From: an uncultured Oscillospiraceae bacterium
Lineage (GTDB): Bacteria; Bacillota; Clostridia; Oscillospirales; Oscillospiraceae
Reading direction: 5' to 3'
Assembly: GCA_900764755.1 (NCBI GenBank)
Contig: CAAFPE010000111.1
Location: forward strand, 1 to 37,895
DNA: 37,895 bases
Part shown: positions 15,003-22,969 of the stretch, piece after piece
How positions within the stretch are numbered: position 1 is the stretch's first letter
How the letters are laid out: each line of letters starts with the position of its first letter
Made by a program: the position numbers and the translations under genes
The notes under the pieces: model-generated
Told to the model about the DNA's origin: nothing
The model's database searches: none
The model's input: the letters and a program-made list of their open reading frames with translations, nothing else

Positions 15003-17162
15003 TCACGGGGTGACAGAGATCCCCAAGATATGCTGTCCCATGGCGTCCAGCAGCAGGATGTGGTCTGCTCCGGGGTCCAGGAGGACCGCCCGGTGAACGC
15101 CTCCCTCCACGGCCCGGCAGGCCAGTTCCAGGGCCCGGTCTGTGTCCAGAGGGAGCTCCCCCGCCTTCCTCAACTCGGCGGCCCGGGTCAGGTCCAGGTG
15201 GAGCAGCTCCACCTGACGGTCCACGCCCAGGGCCAGGGAGGGCTCCGGCGCTGTGAACAGCACCAGGCGGTGGGCCCGGGTGGCCTGGGCCACAGCCAGT
15301 GCCTCCTCCTCCCCGCCCTCCAGCACGGGCAGAAAGCCTCCATCCAGCAAGGTATCCAGCACCTTGGGCCGGACGGTGAAGCCGGTGTCTGCCCGGTGGA
15401 GCAGTCCGCCGTCTCCGGCGGAGAGGGTGACGCCGTTTCCTGACAGGGCGGCGGGCAGGGGGCCGCTCCCACGGCGCACCAGGACCATCCGGACACCGGC
15501 CCGGCTCAGGGCTGCGGCGTCCCGGGCCGCAGCCTCTTCTCCGCCGGGGGGACAGCAGACTACCCAGAGTTCCTCCCGCCGTGCCTCCAGGGCAGGGAGA
15601 ATGGACAGCAGTGCCCGGGCGGGGCTCTCCCGGTCCAGCCCCCGGCGCAGGTCGTACTCCTGGAGGAAGGCCTGGGCATACTCCACATCGGTAGGGGTAT
15701 CGATATAGGCGGTCCCACGCTTCTGGCGGGTCTCCCGCCCCTTGCCGGTAAGGAGCAGCACCGCGGGGCCGGTACAGTCCAGCACCGCCTGTCGGATGGC
15801 CTCTCCCCGGTTGGGGATGATGCAGACAGGACAGCCCTCCTTCTCCACATTGGGGGCGATCTCCCGGCAGATGTCCAGGGTGTCCTCCTCTCCGCTGTCC
15901 TCCTCGGTGAGATAGACCCGGTCGCACCAGCGCCCGGCGGCCTCCCCCAGATCCCGGCGGCGGTCGTACGCCTTTTTTCCAGGGCAGCCGAACACAATGG
16001 CCATCTCCCGGCCGGGGTACTCCGCCCGGACGGAGCTGAACAGAGTCTCGAAGGACAGGCGGTTGTGGGCGTAGTCCACAATGGCGTGGAGGCTTCCATC
16101 GGCGTTGGTGTAGGTCTCCATCCGCCCGGGCACCCGGGCACGGACCAGGCCGTCGTATACGGCGGCGGTTGGGACATGGAGGGCATGACACACCGCGATG
16201 ACCCCCAGGGCATTTTCTACGTTGAACAGCCCTGGCATGGTCAGGCGGAACTCCCGCTCATACTGGGAGGTGCGGACGTGAAAGACGGTCTGTCCGTCCT
16301 CCTTCCGGACCTGGCTGGCATAGACGTCAGCCTGTGGGTCCCGCTGGGAGAAGGTGAGCACGGGCCTGCCTGCCTGCCGGGCGGCCTCCAGGATCCGGTG
16401 GGCGTGATCACTGTCCAGATTGACGCAGTTCACCCCGGCCTGGGCGAAGATCTTCAGCTTGGAGGCGAAGTAGTCCTCAAAATCCGGGTGCTCCACCGGG
16501 GAGACGTGGTCATAGCCAATGTTGAGGAAGCAGGCGGCGGCAAAGCGGGTACACAGGGTACGGTGATATTTCAGAGCCTGGCTGGACACCTCCATGGTGA
16601 GGTACTCCAGCCCCGCGTCGGCGGCGTGGGCCAGGTGGCGCTGGAGGTCCAGAGGCTCTGGGGTGGTGAGATGGGACTCGAAGCGCTCCACCCCGTCATA
16701 GGTGTCGATAGAGGAGATGATACCAGTCTCCCCTCCCCCCTGCCCGCCCCGCCAGGCATCCAGAATGGATTTCAGGTAGTAGGCGGAGGTAGACTTCCCT
16801 TTGGTCCCCGTGAAGCCAACCACCTTCAGCCGCCCAGAGGGATGGCCGTAGCACAGGTCGGCCAGCAGGGCCATGGCCCTGCGCAGATCGGTGAGCCGCA
16901 GGCCGGGGAGGGGACAGTCAGGATAGAGTGCCTCGCCGGCGTAGAGGAAGGCCCCCCGTTTCCGGGCGGCCTCCAGATATTCCTCCCGAAAATGGGAGCC
17001 CTTACAGAGAAACAGGGTCCCAGGGACCACGTTCCGGGAGTCGCAGGAGACCAGGGCCACCGGGGTGCTCCGGTCCAGGCCGTCCGGGACGGGGTCAGCC
17101 AGAAGGTCCTCCTGCTCCAGCAGGGACAGATATGCGCCCAGTGGGCGGATGAGATCAGACAT
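15003..17162 (-). CDS. MurE-type UDP-MurNAc-tripeptide ligase fused to an amino-acid-kinase-like domain
   Basis: 719 residues. Residues 1 to about 500 are a full Mur ligase most like the streptococcal, L-lysine-adding MurE: SCDSRNVVPGTLF, P-loop GFTGTKGKST (G119-T125), LTMEVSSQ, the carbamylated-lysine site YFASK (K235), PGRM, VDYAHN (363-367) and TGKGRETRQ. The amino-acid-selecting loop, DNPR in meso-DAP enzymes and DDPN in L-lysine enzymes, reads TEEDSGEED (419-427), so its substrate is uncertain. Residues about 515-719 resemble N-acetylglutamate kinase (ArgB): LLSILPALEARREEL, LLDGGFLPVLEGG, AVEGGVHRAVLLDPGADHILLLDA; but the nucleotide-binding lysine/glycine region reads VVCCPPGG, so kinase activity is doubtful. 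ATG at 17162 has GGAGGTGA upstream. Last gene of the minus-strand cluster. Confidence 0.85.
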   Translation of the reverse strand: MSDLIRPLGAYLSLLEQEDLLADPVPDGLDRSTPVALVSCDSRNVVPGTLFLCKGSHFREEYLEAARKRGAFLYAGEALYPDCPLPGLRLTDLRRAMALLADLCYGHPSGRLKVVGFTGTKGKSTSAYYLKSILDAWRGGQGGGETGIISSIDTYDGVERFESHLTTPEPLDLQRHLAHAADAGLEYLTMEVSSQALKYHRTLCTRFAAACFLNIGYDHVSPVEHPDFEDYFASKLKIFAQAGVNCVNLDSDHAHRILEAARQAGRPVLTFSQRDPQADVYASQVRKEDGQTVFHVRTSQYEREFRLTMPGLFNVENALGVIAVCHALHVPTAAVYDGLVRARVPGRMETYTNADGSLHAIVDYAHNRLSFETLFSSVRAEYPGREMAIVFGCPGKKAYDRRRDLGEAAGRWCDRVYLTEEDSGEEDTLDICREIAPNVEKEGCPVCIIPNRGEAIRQAVLDCTGPAVLLLTGKGRETRQKRGTAYIDTPTDVEYAQAFLQEYDLRRGLDRESPARALLSILPALEARREELWVVCCPPGGEEAAARDAAALSRAGVRMVLVRRGSGPLPAALSGNGVTLSAGDGGLLHRADTGFTVRPKVLDTLLDGGFLPVLEGGEEEALAVAQATRAHRLVLFTAPEPSLALGVDRQVELLHLDLTRAAELRKAGELPLDTDRALELACRAVEGGVHRAVLLDPGADHILLLDAMGQHILGISVTP

Positions 17163-17200
17163 ACAGGGTCACCTCCGAAGGGCCAAGTGGATTTAGTCGA

Positions 17201-17920
17201 TCATTTGCTGTGGATCTGACGCAGGGGCTTGCGGCAGGCCTGTACCACCCGCTCCGCCAGAACGGCCATTGCGTCTATAAAAAAGGTGGAAAGGGGATGC
17301 TGCGTGGCAAAAACGGATAATTCAGTACAGGCCAATATTGCACAGTCGCAGCCTTGGGCGATCAGATCCTGGTGGGCAGCGGCGAACTTTTCCGGGTCGC
17401 CCAGCTTGCCTGCCTTGATGTCGTCATAGATCAGGGACATGATCTGCCTCTGGGCCTCCGGCCCGGGGGCCACGGGCTCCAGCCCCAGGGCAGCAAACTC
17501 CCGCTGGTAGAGACCGGTCTGGATGGTACCGTCGGTAGCCAGGATGCCGGGCCGCTTCCGGCCCTGGCTGACCAGGAGGCGGGCGGTCTCCCGGATCATG
17601 TGGAGGATGGGGACCCCCACCTGCTCCTGAACCCGGTCCAGAAAATAGTGGGCGGTATTGCAGGGGACGGCCAGCACGGTACAGCCCGCCGACTCCAGCA
17701 GGCGTGCGTCATCCAGCAGGCGCTGGGAGACCGCCTCCCGGTCCGCCTCACTGCCCAGGATGGCCCCGGTGCGGTCGGGCATATCACTGTCCGAAAAGAT
17801 CAGAACGGACAGGTGCTCCTGGTCACTGTGGGCATCGGTACGGTCGATGATATACTGGTAAAAGGTATTGGTGGCCTGGGGGCCCATGCCGCCGATGATA
17901 CCCAGTCTGTGTTCATTCAT
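17201..17920 (-). CDS. Aspartate/glutamate racemase family protein
   Basis: A 239-residue cofactor-independent racemase of the Asp/Glu/hydantoin family. Both catalytic cysteines are present: C87 in VPCNTAHYF and C198 in LACTELSVF; the N terminus GIIGGMGPQAT is typical of aspartate racemases (YgeA/RacX group). Next to a D-aspartate-ligase homologue, production of D-aspartate is the natural reading, as in the Enterococcus faecium racemase-ligase pair (inference). ATG at 17920 follows AAGGAGAG. 38 bases upstream of the Mur ligase. Confidence 0.88.
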   Translation of the reverse strand: MNEHRLGIIGGMGPQATNTFYQYIIDRTDAHSDQEHLSVLIFSDSDMPDRTGAILGSEADREAVSQRLLDDARLLESAGCTVLAVPCNTAHYFLDRVQEQVGVPILHMIRETARLLVSQGRKRPGILATDGTIQTGLYQREFAALGLEPVAPGPEAQRQIMSLIYDDIKAGKLGDPEKFAAAHQDLIAQGCDCAILACTELSVFATQHPLSTFFIDAMAVLAERVVQACRKPLRQIHSK

Positions 17921-17941
17921 ATGGACTCTCCTTCTATTCGT

Positions 17942-18445
17942 TCAGGGCGCGGCGGACGCCTTCGCCCGGACCAGCTCGATGGCTTCTTTCCCGGTGAGGT
18001 GCTGGATGGTCAGCTCTGCAATGCAGAGGCTGGAGAAAAAACGGTCGATCTCCCGCTGATGATCGGCCTGGGACTGCTCCGGGGCGTATCGCTGGGCCAG
18101 CAGAAGGATTGCCCTCTGCTTCTCCACCAGATCCTCCACGACCCGGACCGTGCCGAAGGCGATGGCACTGCGGAAATAGGTGGTGTACTCCCGGGGAACA
18201 ACCTCGTCCCGGTCCACCACACAGAAGGAGGCCTTGGGACAGGCACGGACGGCATCCAGCTTGTGCCCGCTGAGGGCCCAGTGGAAATATAGCTTGCCAT
18301 CGTGATAGACGTAACTCAGAGGCACCCCATAGGGATAGCCTCCATCCCCCAGAACGGACAGGACCCCAGAGGTACCCCGGGTCAGGACGGCCTCTGCCTC
18401 CTCTTGGGTCAGCTGCTGCTTGCAGCGGCGCATTTCACGGAACAC
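17942..18445 (-). CDS. Pyridoxamine 5'-phosphate oxidase-like flavin-binding protein (NimA-like)
   Basis: A 167-residue split-barrel protein of the PNPOx-related family nearest to NimA-type nitroimidazole-resistance proteins: GVLSVLGDGGYPYGVPLSYV, KLYFHWALSGHKLD and SFCVVDRDEVVP. Such proteins bind FMN, F420 or haem and reduce small molecules; the real substrate is unknown. GTG at 18445 is chosen because GGAGGG lies 8 bases upstream, inside the last codons of the ligase gene. Its start is only three bases after the ligase stop, so the two are translationally coupled. Its role in a D-amino acid cluster is unexplained. Confidence 0.8.
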   Translation of the reverse strand: MFREMRRCKQQLTQEEAEAVLTRGTSGVLSVLGDGGYPYGVPLSYVYHDGKLYFHWALSGHKLDAVRACPKASFCVVDRDEVVPREYTTYFRSAIAFGTVRVVEDLVEKQRAILLLAQRYAPEQSQADHQREIDRFFSSLCIAELTIQHLTGKEAIELVRAKASAAP

Positions 18446-18448
18446 AGC

Positions 18449-19663
18449 TCATCCCTCCGGCTTCTGATTGTACTGCTGAAAGCGCTTCAGATTGCCCAGA
18501 TGGTTTTTCCAAATACGGAGGCGGCGCTTGAGCGCAGCATCCTGACTATACACCAGGGAGTGGGAATCCGCCCCCGCCCGGATGAGTGCCTTCATCTCCT
18601 GGTGATAGCGCTTGGGGGTGAAGTCGAAGGCAACCTTTTGGGGCACCATCCGCCACAGGGAGCGGTTGCTGGTGATCAGGAAGGGCAGCTCCCGGTGCTC
18701 GATCCGGTCCTCCACCAACAGCCTGGCGATGTTGTGTCCTGCCCCAGTGACATAGTAGTTGCTCCGCCCCTGGCGGCAGTTGATCTCAAAGGCCTTGTAC
18801 TTCCCGTCCCGCTGGTCGTACTTGATGTCAAAGTTGGAAAAGCCGGTGAAGTGCAGGGCCTCCAGCATGGTCTTGATCTTCAGGGAGAGGGCCTCGTCGT
18901 GCTCCGTGATGATGACCGCGTGGTTGCCGATGCCGTGGGGGGAATGCTCCTCCAGCAGGACATGGCCCAGGCACATCAGCTTCACCTGGCCATTCCGGTC
19001 GGAGTAGTTGGTCAGGACCCGCATATAGGTGTCATCCCCGGGGATGAACTCCTGAAGGACCATGTCGTCGGGGTAGCCGGCGGCGTACACCTGATCCAGG
19101 GCAGCCAGCAGTTCCTCCCAGCTCTGGCAGATATAGACCTTGGCCAGCGCATGGACCCCGGTGGCCCAGTAGGCCACGCTGTCGGCAGGCTTGGCGATGT
19201 AGGGCGGGCCAAAGGGCAGGGTGAAGTCGTGCCCCATGGACTTGTCATAGATGAAGGTGGCGGGGTGGTCGATGCCGTACTGGTCGCACAGCTGATAGAA
19301 CTTCTTCTTGTTGATCAGGGTGTCCAGCAGGGCCCCGTCGATATAGGGGGCGACCACATTGTCCGGCAGCTGGTCCTTGCAGTGGGCGGCCAGCTGTACA
19401 TAGCTGTCCCCGCAGCCCAGCAGCAGGACCGTCTTGTCCGGGAACTCCTGGGCCACCGTCCGGACGTTGCGGCGGAAGGCGTCGGCACTCTCGTTGTCCG
19501 GACAGACTCGGTAGTCCAGAATGGCACTGCCGTGGCAGGGGAAGGAGGGGTACTTGCCGAAGGCAATGCTGCGCACCCCATAGGCCTCATGGAAGGCCCG
19601 GGCCACGCTGTATACATTGATGTCGCCGCCGAAGAGCAGCGGCTGGAAATTCAGGTCAGACAC
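18449..19663 (-). CDS. D-aspartate ligase homologue (ATP-grasp, Asl family)
   Basis: 404 residues, nearly the length of the Enterococcus faecium D-aspartate ligase (408), and recalled to be similar along its whole length. The shared blocks include GGDINVYSVARAFHEAYG, CGDSYVQLAAHCK, PYIDGALLDTLINKKKFY, LQEFIPGDDTYMRVL, LMCLGHVLLEEHSP, SNFDIKYDQRDGKYKAFEIN and RQGRSNYYVT. The E. faecium enzyme activates the beta-carboxyl of D-aspartate with ATP and adds it to the side-chain amine of L-lysine in UDP-MurNAc-pentapeptide; the cross-link then runs through D-Asp/D-Asn. GTG at 19663 follows AAGGTG with 9 bases spacing. Metal ligands of the ATP-grasp core lie in FEINCRQG. The match is from memory of the family, not an alignment, but is extensive. 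Confidence 0.85.
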   Translation of the reverse strand: MSDLNFQPLLFGGDINVYSVARAFHEAYGVRSIAFGKYPSFPCHGSAILDYRVCPDNESADAFRRNVRTVAQEFPDKTVLLLGCGDSYVQLAAHCKDQLPDNVVAPYIDGALLDTLINKKKFYQLCDQYGIDHPATFIYDKSMGHDFTLPFGPPYIAKPADSVAYWATGVHALAKVYICQSWEELLAALDQVYAAGYPDDMVLQEFIPGDDTYMRVLTNYSDRNGQVKLMCLGHVLLEEHSPHGIGNHAVIITEHDEALSLKIKTMLEALHFTGFSNFDIKYDQRDGKYKAFEINCRQGRSNYYVTGAGHNIARLLVEDRIEHRELPFLITSNRSLWRMVPQKVAFDFTPKRYHQEMKALIRAGADSHSLVYSQDAALKRRLRIWKNHLGNLKRFQQYNQKPEG

Positions 19664-19683
19664 TGTAAAACACCTTCTTGCTT

Positions 19684-19800
19684 GAATTAGGAGTTAGGAA
19701 TTAGGAGTTAGGAATTTTTGGGGAAGGTACAGACGGATGGCGGAGAATATGCGCGCAAAGCGCGCCGCAATTTCTAATTCCTCATTCCTAATTCCTAACT
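19684..19800. repeat. 117-base inverted-repeat element with internal tandem 14-mers
   Basis: The left end has a tandem 14-base unit (GAATTAGGAGTTAG, two copies plus part of a third, 19684-19717). The right end (19770-19800) is its approximate inverse, rich in TAATTCCTAATTCC. In the middle GCGCGC-AAA-GCGCGC (19751-19765) forms a tight hairpin. It fills the gap between the alanine-racemase-like gene and the ligase gene. It looks like a small non-coding mobile or repeat element; no transposase is present. Confidence 0.65.
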
Positions 19801-19807
19801 GCCCCCG

Positions 19808-20875
19808 TTACCGGTACTCGATCTGGAAGCCCCGGGCATACAGGGGATCCAGCTCAAAGGCAGCGGTATCCCCGGCGGAGCACTTCACGTCGGTGACGTT
19901 GAGGATGGTCTCAGTGGCGCCGATGCTGCCGATGATCTTCACCCTCTGTTCCCCCAGGCGGACGGTGCGGCTCCGGTTTTTCTGCCACTGCCGCCAGAGG
20001 GCCAGCAGGCCGGAGTCCCGGGGGCGGTCCACCCCGAAACCGTTCTGATAGCCCACCGGGAGGACGGCTACCCGGGTGGGCCGCTTCAGCACAGTGAGCC
20101 TGTCCGCCCCTACGGTGTGCCCCTTGGGCAGCCAGCGGACCTCGGCCAGGGGGGCTTCGCCGAAGCCCACAGGGCGCAGGCCGTCCCCCTGGTCCCGGCG
20201 GCACCGGCCCAGCAGGACGGAGCCGGCCCGCACCGCGTCCAGCCGTGCCTCATCGAAGTGCATCAGGGCATAGGAGCCGGCGGCGTGGATGGTGCCCGTC
20301 TCAAAACCGGCGGCGTGGATGGCATCCAGCACCTGGTGGAACTGCCGAAGCTGGGCGCCCACCTCCGGACCCTTGGGGGACACGGCGTGGAGCTGGGTGT
20401 AGATGCCGGACAGGGCTACATTGGGCAGTGAGCGGTAGGCCAGCAGGATCTTCTCCGGCTCCCCCACCAGAAAGCCGCCGAAGCCCATGCCGGTGTCCAC
20501 CTGGATGTGGGCCTCCGCCACGGTGGAGCGGTTCTCCGCCACTGCGTTCAGGGCCAGCCCGGTGTCCACCGAGGAGATGGTGCACACCACATTCAGGTCC
20601 ACCAGCCGCTCCAGCTCCTCCCGGTCCACTGTGGCCCGGAGCATCAGGAGCTCCTCATCCTCAAAGCCGGCCTCTCGCAGAGCCTGGGCCTCCTCCACTG
20701 TGCCCACCGCGAAGCGACTGACCCCCTCGTCCCGGATCAGGCGGGCCAGTTCGGTCAGGCCGGCGCCTCCTCCGTCTCCGGTGAGCACGCCGTACAGCGC
20801 CGCGCCCCTGGCGCGCTCCTTGATGACCGCCATGTTGGCACGGACGGCGGCTTTCTCAATGATCAGCTTGCGCAT
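19808..20875 (-). CDS. Alanine-racemase-fold protein lacking the PLP lysine and catalytic tyrosine
   Basis: 355 residues, homologous end to end to alanine racemase: an N-terminal barrel and a C-terminal beta domain (VLPVGYQNGFG). Key residues are changed. The motif KADAYGHG that holds the PLP lysine reads TGDGGGAG, with Thr32 in place of lysine; the second catalytic tyrosine (VSYGRT in the family) reads VGADRL, with Ala257; the DTGMGRLGF arginine region reads DTGMGFGGF. It is therefore unlikely to racemise alanine and may be a regulator, a scaffold or a decaying paralogue. ATG at 20875 follows AGAAGGGAG; an upstream in-frame start would add 19 residues with no better site. First gene of the minus-strand cluster. 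Confidence 0.82.
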   Translation of the reverse strand: MRKLIIEKAAVRANMAVIKERARGAALYGVLTGDGGGAGLTELARLIRDEGVSRFAVGTVEEAQALREAGFEDEELLMLRATVDREELERLVDLNVVCTISSVDTGLALNAVAENRSTVAEAHIQVDTGMGFGGFLVGEPEKILLAYRSLPNVALSGIYTQLHAVSPKGPEVGAQLRQFHQVLDAIHAAGFETGTIHAAGSYALMHFDEARLDAVRAGSVLLGRCRRDQGDGLRPVGFGEAPLAEVRWLPKGHTVGADRLTVLKRPTRVAVLPVGYQNGFGVDRPRDSGLLALWRQWQKNRSRTVRLGEQRVKIIGSIGATETILNVTDVKCSAGDTAAFELDPLYARGFQIEYR

Positions 20876-20932
20876 GATGGATGGCTCCCTTCTATCTGTC
20901 TCCGGGGCCCGGCCCCAAATCTTGAATATCAT

Positions 20933-20961
20933 ATTTTATCATGCTTCCGAAAAAAAGGCAA
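20933..20961 (-). promoter_or_regulatory. Promoter of the D-aspartate/Mur-ligase cluster
   Basis: On the minus strand: -35 TTGCCT (plus 20956-20961), 17-base spacer, -10 TAAAAT (plus 20933-20938). It lies about 60 bases upstream of the first gene of the cluster. Confidence 0.5.
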
Positions 20962-21084
20962 CGCAACAGCGGCGGCCCGGCGGTGGAAAGGGGAGAAAAA
21001 TAGGAAGGTTTACAAAAAGTTTTCAAAATCCTCTGCCCAGTGGAACAGGCGCAGAGAGAGGATGATTTTTCTGCCCTGCTTTTC

Positions 21085-21113
21085 TTGTCTCCCGGCGGAA
21101 AAAATGCTACAAT
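21085..21113 (+). promoter_or_regulatory. Promoter of miaB
   Basis: -35 TTGTCT (21085-21090), 17-base spacer ending in TG-C, and -10 TACAAT (21108-21113); an extended -10 class promoter. Confidence 0.65.
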
Positions 21114-21206
21114 AGTATGATATAAACTCACACTGGGATCCGGGTGCGCCGCCCAGGGAGTATGCCCGGCCGCGCCCCCCTCAAAACCCACGTTTTGGAG
21201 GTCCAA

Positions 21207-22619
21207 ATGGAACGAATCACAACCACCATCCCGCAGGCGGAGGTAGACCGCCAGCTGCAATACTGCCGGGAGATCGCCCGGATGAACGTCGGCCGGGGAG
21301 AGACTCCCCTGGCCTTTGTGGATACCTATGGCTGCCAGCAGAACGAGGCCGACTCTGAGCGCATCCGGGGCTATCTGCGCCAGATGGGCTATGACTTCAC
21401 CACCGACGAGGAGCAGGCCCGGATCATCGTCCTGAACACCTGCGCCATCCGGGAGCACGCCGAGCAGCGGGTGCTGGGCAATCTGGGGGCGCTGGTCCAT
21501 GTGAAGCGCCGCCACCCGGAGCAGATCATCTGCCTGTGCGGCTGTATGGCCCAGGAGGCCCATGTGGCTGAAAAGGTGCGGCAGTCCTTCCGCCATGTGG
21601 ATCTGGTATTCGGCCCCCACGTTTTATGGAAATTCCCGGAGTTCATTCACTCCCTGCTGACTCAGCGGGGGCGGATCTTCTCCAACGCCGACGATCCCGG
21701 CTCCATCGCCGAGGGCATCCCGGTGGTGCGTCAGGACAAGGTCAAGGCGTGGGTGTCCATCATGTACGGGTGCAACAACTTCTGCTCCTACTGCATCGTG
21801 CCCTATGTCCGGGGTCGGGAGCGCTCCCGACGGCCGGAGGACATCCTGGCCGAGGTGCGCCAGCTGGCGGAGGAGGGCTATCACGACATCACCCTGCTGG
21901 GGCAGAACGTGAACTCCTACGGGAAGGACCTGGAGGAGCCCATGGACTTTGCCGACCTGCTGGAGCAGGTGAACGCCATCCCCGGGGACTTCCTGATCCG
22001 CTTTATGACCTCCCACCCTAAGGACGCCACCCACAAGCTGTTTGAGACCATGGCCCGGTGCGAAAAGGTGGCCCCAGTGCTCCACCTGCCCTTCCAGGCG
22101 GGGAACGACCGGGTGCTGAAGGTGATGAACCGCCGCCACACCCGGGCGCAGTATCTGGAGAAGATCCGGGATCTCAAGTCCCTCATCCCGGACATCGTGC
22201 TCACCTCCGACATCATCGTGGGCTTCCCCGGGGAGACCACAGAGGAGTTTGAGGACACTCTGAGGGTGCTGGAGGAGGTCCGCTTTGACGCCCTGTTCAC
22301 CTTCATCTACTCCCCCCGGGTGGGCACCCCCGCCGCCAAAATGGACGACCCCATGCCCCGTGAGGAAAAGCTGGCCAATTTCAACCGCCTGGTGGCCCTC
22401 CAGGATGCCATTTCCGAGGAAAAGCACGCCGCCTACATCGGAAAGACGGTGCGCTGCCTTTTGGACGGGGTGAGCGATGACCCCCGGTATGACCTCACTG
22501 CCCGCACCCCGGGCAACCGGCTGGTCCGGGTGACGGGGGACCGGGAGGCCCTGGGGCAGTTCCGGGATGTGAAGATCACCGGGGCCAACAAGTGGTCCCT
22601 GTTCGGGGAGCTGGCATAA
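21207..22619 (+). CDS. miaB: tRNA-2-methylthio-N6-dimethylallyladenosine synthase
   Basis: Radical-SAM methylthiotransferase that adds a methylthio group to i6A37 of tRNA; works after MiaA, also encoded in this window. 470 residues. N-terminal cluster cysteines in DTYGCQQNEAD, NTCAIREHAE and CGCMAQ; radical-SAM CxxxCxxC in YGCNNFCSYCIVP (about residues 188-195); C-terminal TRAM domain. ATG at 21207 follows GGAGGT. In-frame starts further upstream lack support. Divergent from the D-aspartate cluster. Confidence 0.95.
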   Translation: MERITTTIPQAEVDRQLQYCREIARMNVGRGETPLAFVDTYGCQQNEADSERIRGYLRQMGYDFTTDEEQARIIVLNTCAIREHAEQRVLGNLGALVHVKRRHPEQIICLCGCMAQEAHVAEKVRQSFRHVDLVFGPHVLWKFPEFIHSLLTQRGRIFSNADDPGSIAEGIPVVRQDKVKAWVSIMYGCNNFCSYCIVPYVRGRERSRRPEDILAEVRQLAEEGYHDITLLGQNVNSYGKDLEEPMDFADLLEQVNAIPGDFLIRFMTSHPKDATHKLFETMARCEKVAPVLHLPFQAGNDRVLKVMNRRHTRAQYLEKIRDLKSLIPDIVLTSDIIVGFPGETTEEFEDTLRVLEEVRFDALFTFIYSPRVGTPAAKMDDPMPREEKLANFNRLVALQDAISEEKHAAYIGKTVRCLLDGVSDDPRYDLTARTPGNRLVRVTGDREALGQFRDVKITGANKWSLFGELA

Positions 22620-22633
22620 GGCCCGCCCGGCCG

Positions 22634-22900
22634 TCACAGGCGTCCGGCGGCCCCCAGCTCCAGGCCCAGGGACAGGCCGGCCAGAAAGACTGCCTCCCCC
22701 TGAATGGCCTGCCGGGTGAACTGTCCGTTCTCCAGCCGCTGGGCCAGGTCCGCGCCCTCCGGCCCAAGCCCCCGCAGCCGGGCCAGGGCGGCCTCCACCA
22801 TGCGGTCGTTGTCCGCCGCCTCCTTCCAGCTGGCCCGCAGCAGCCCGGGGATCTGGTATTCCCAGGCGTAGTCATAGAGCACCTTTTGCAGTTCTGTCAT
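22634..22900 (-). CDS. Small protein of unknown function, divergent from an XRE regulator
   Basis: 88 residues, mostly helical, acidic, without membrane segment or motif I recognise (begins MTELQKVLYDYAWEYQIPG). ATG at 22900 has GAAGGTG upstream. It is driven by a perfect promoter (22948-22976) carrying an operator and is divergent from the XRE gene, so the two probably form a small regulated pair. It ends only 14 bases from the convergent miaB stop. Confidence 0.6.
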   Translation of the reverse strand: MTELQKVLYDYAWEYQIPGLLRASWKEAADNDRMVEAALARLRGLGPEGADLAQRLENGQFTRQAIQGEAVFLAGLSLGLELGAAGRL

Positions 22901-22920
22901 ACAATACACCTTCAAATTTA

Positions 22921-22969
22921 CGCACATTCGTGCAATATTTCATCTATATTATAACCGCACGAATGTGCG
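22921..22969. promoter_or_regulatory. Paired operator of the XRE module
   Basis: Two perfect 13-base inverted arms, CGCACATTCGTGC at 22921-22933 and its reverse complement at 22957-22969. Each arm is itself a dyad (GCAC-N4-GTGC), so a dimer could bind each one. One arm sits in the spacer of the leftward promoter and the other just past that promoter's start and over the -35 of the rightward one. The divergent XRE protein is the obvious ligand (inference). Confidence 0.8.

Noticed and set aside
18302..19690. 462-codon open frame opposite the D-aspartate-ligase gene
   Set aside because: The minus-strand product matches a known family over its whole length; the plus frame is a shadow with no recognisable domain.
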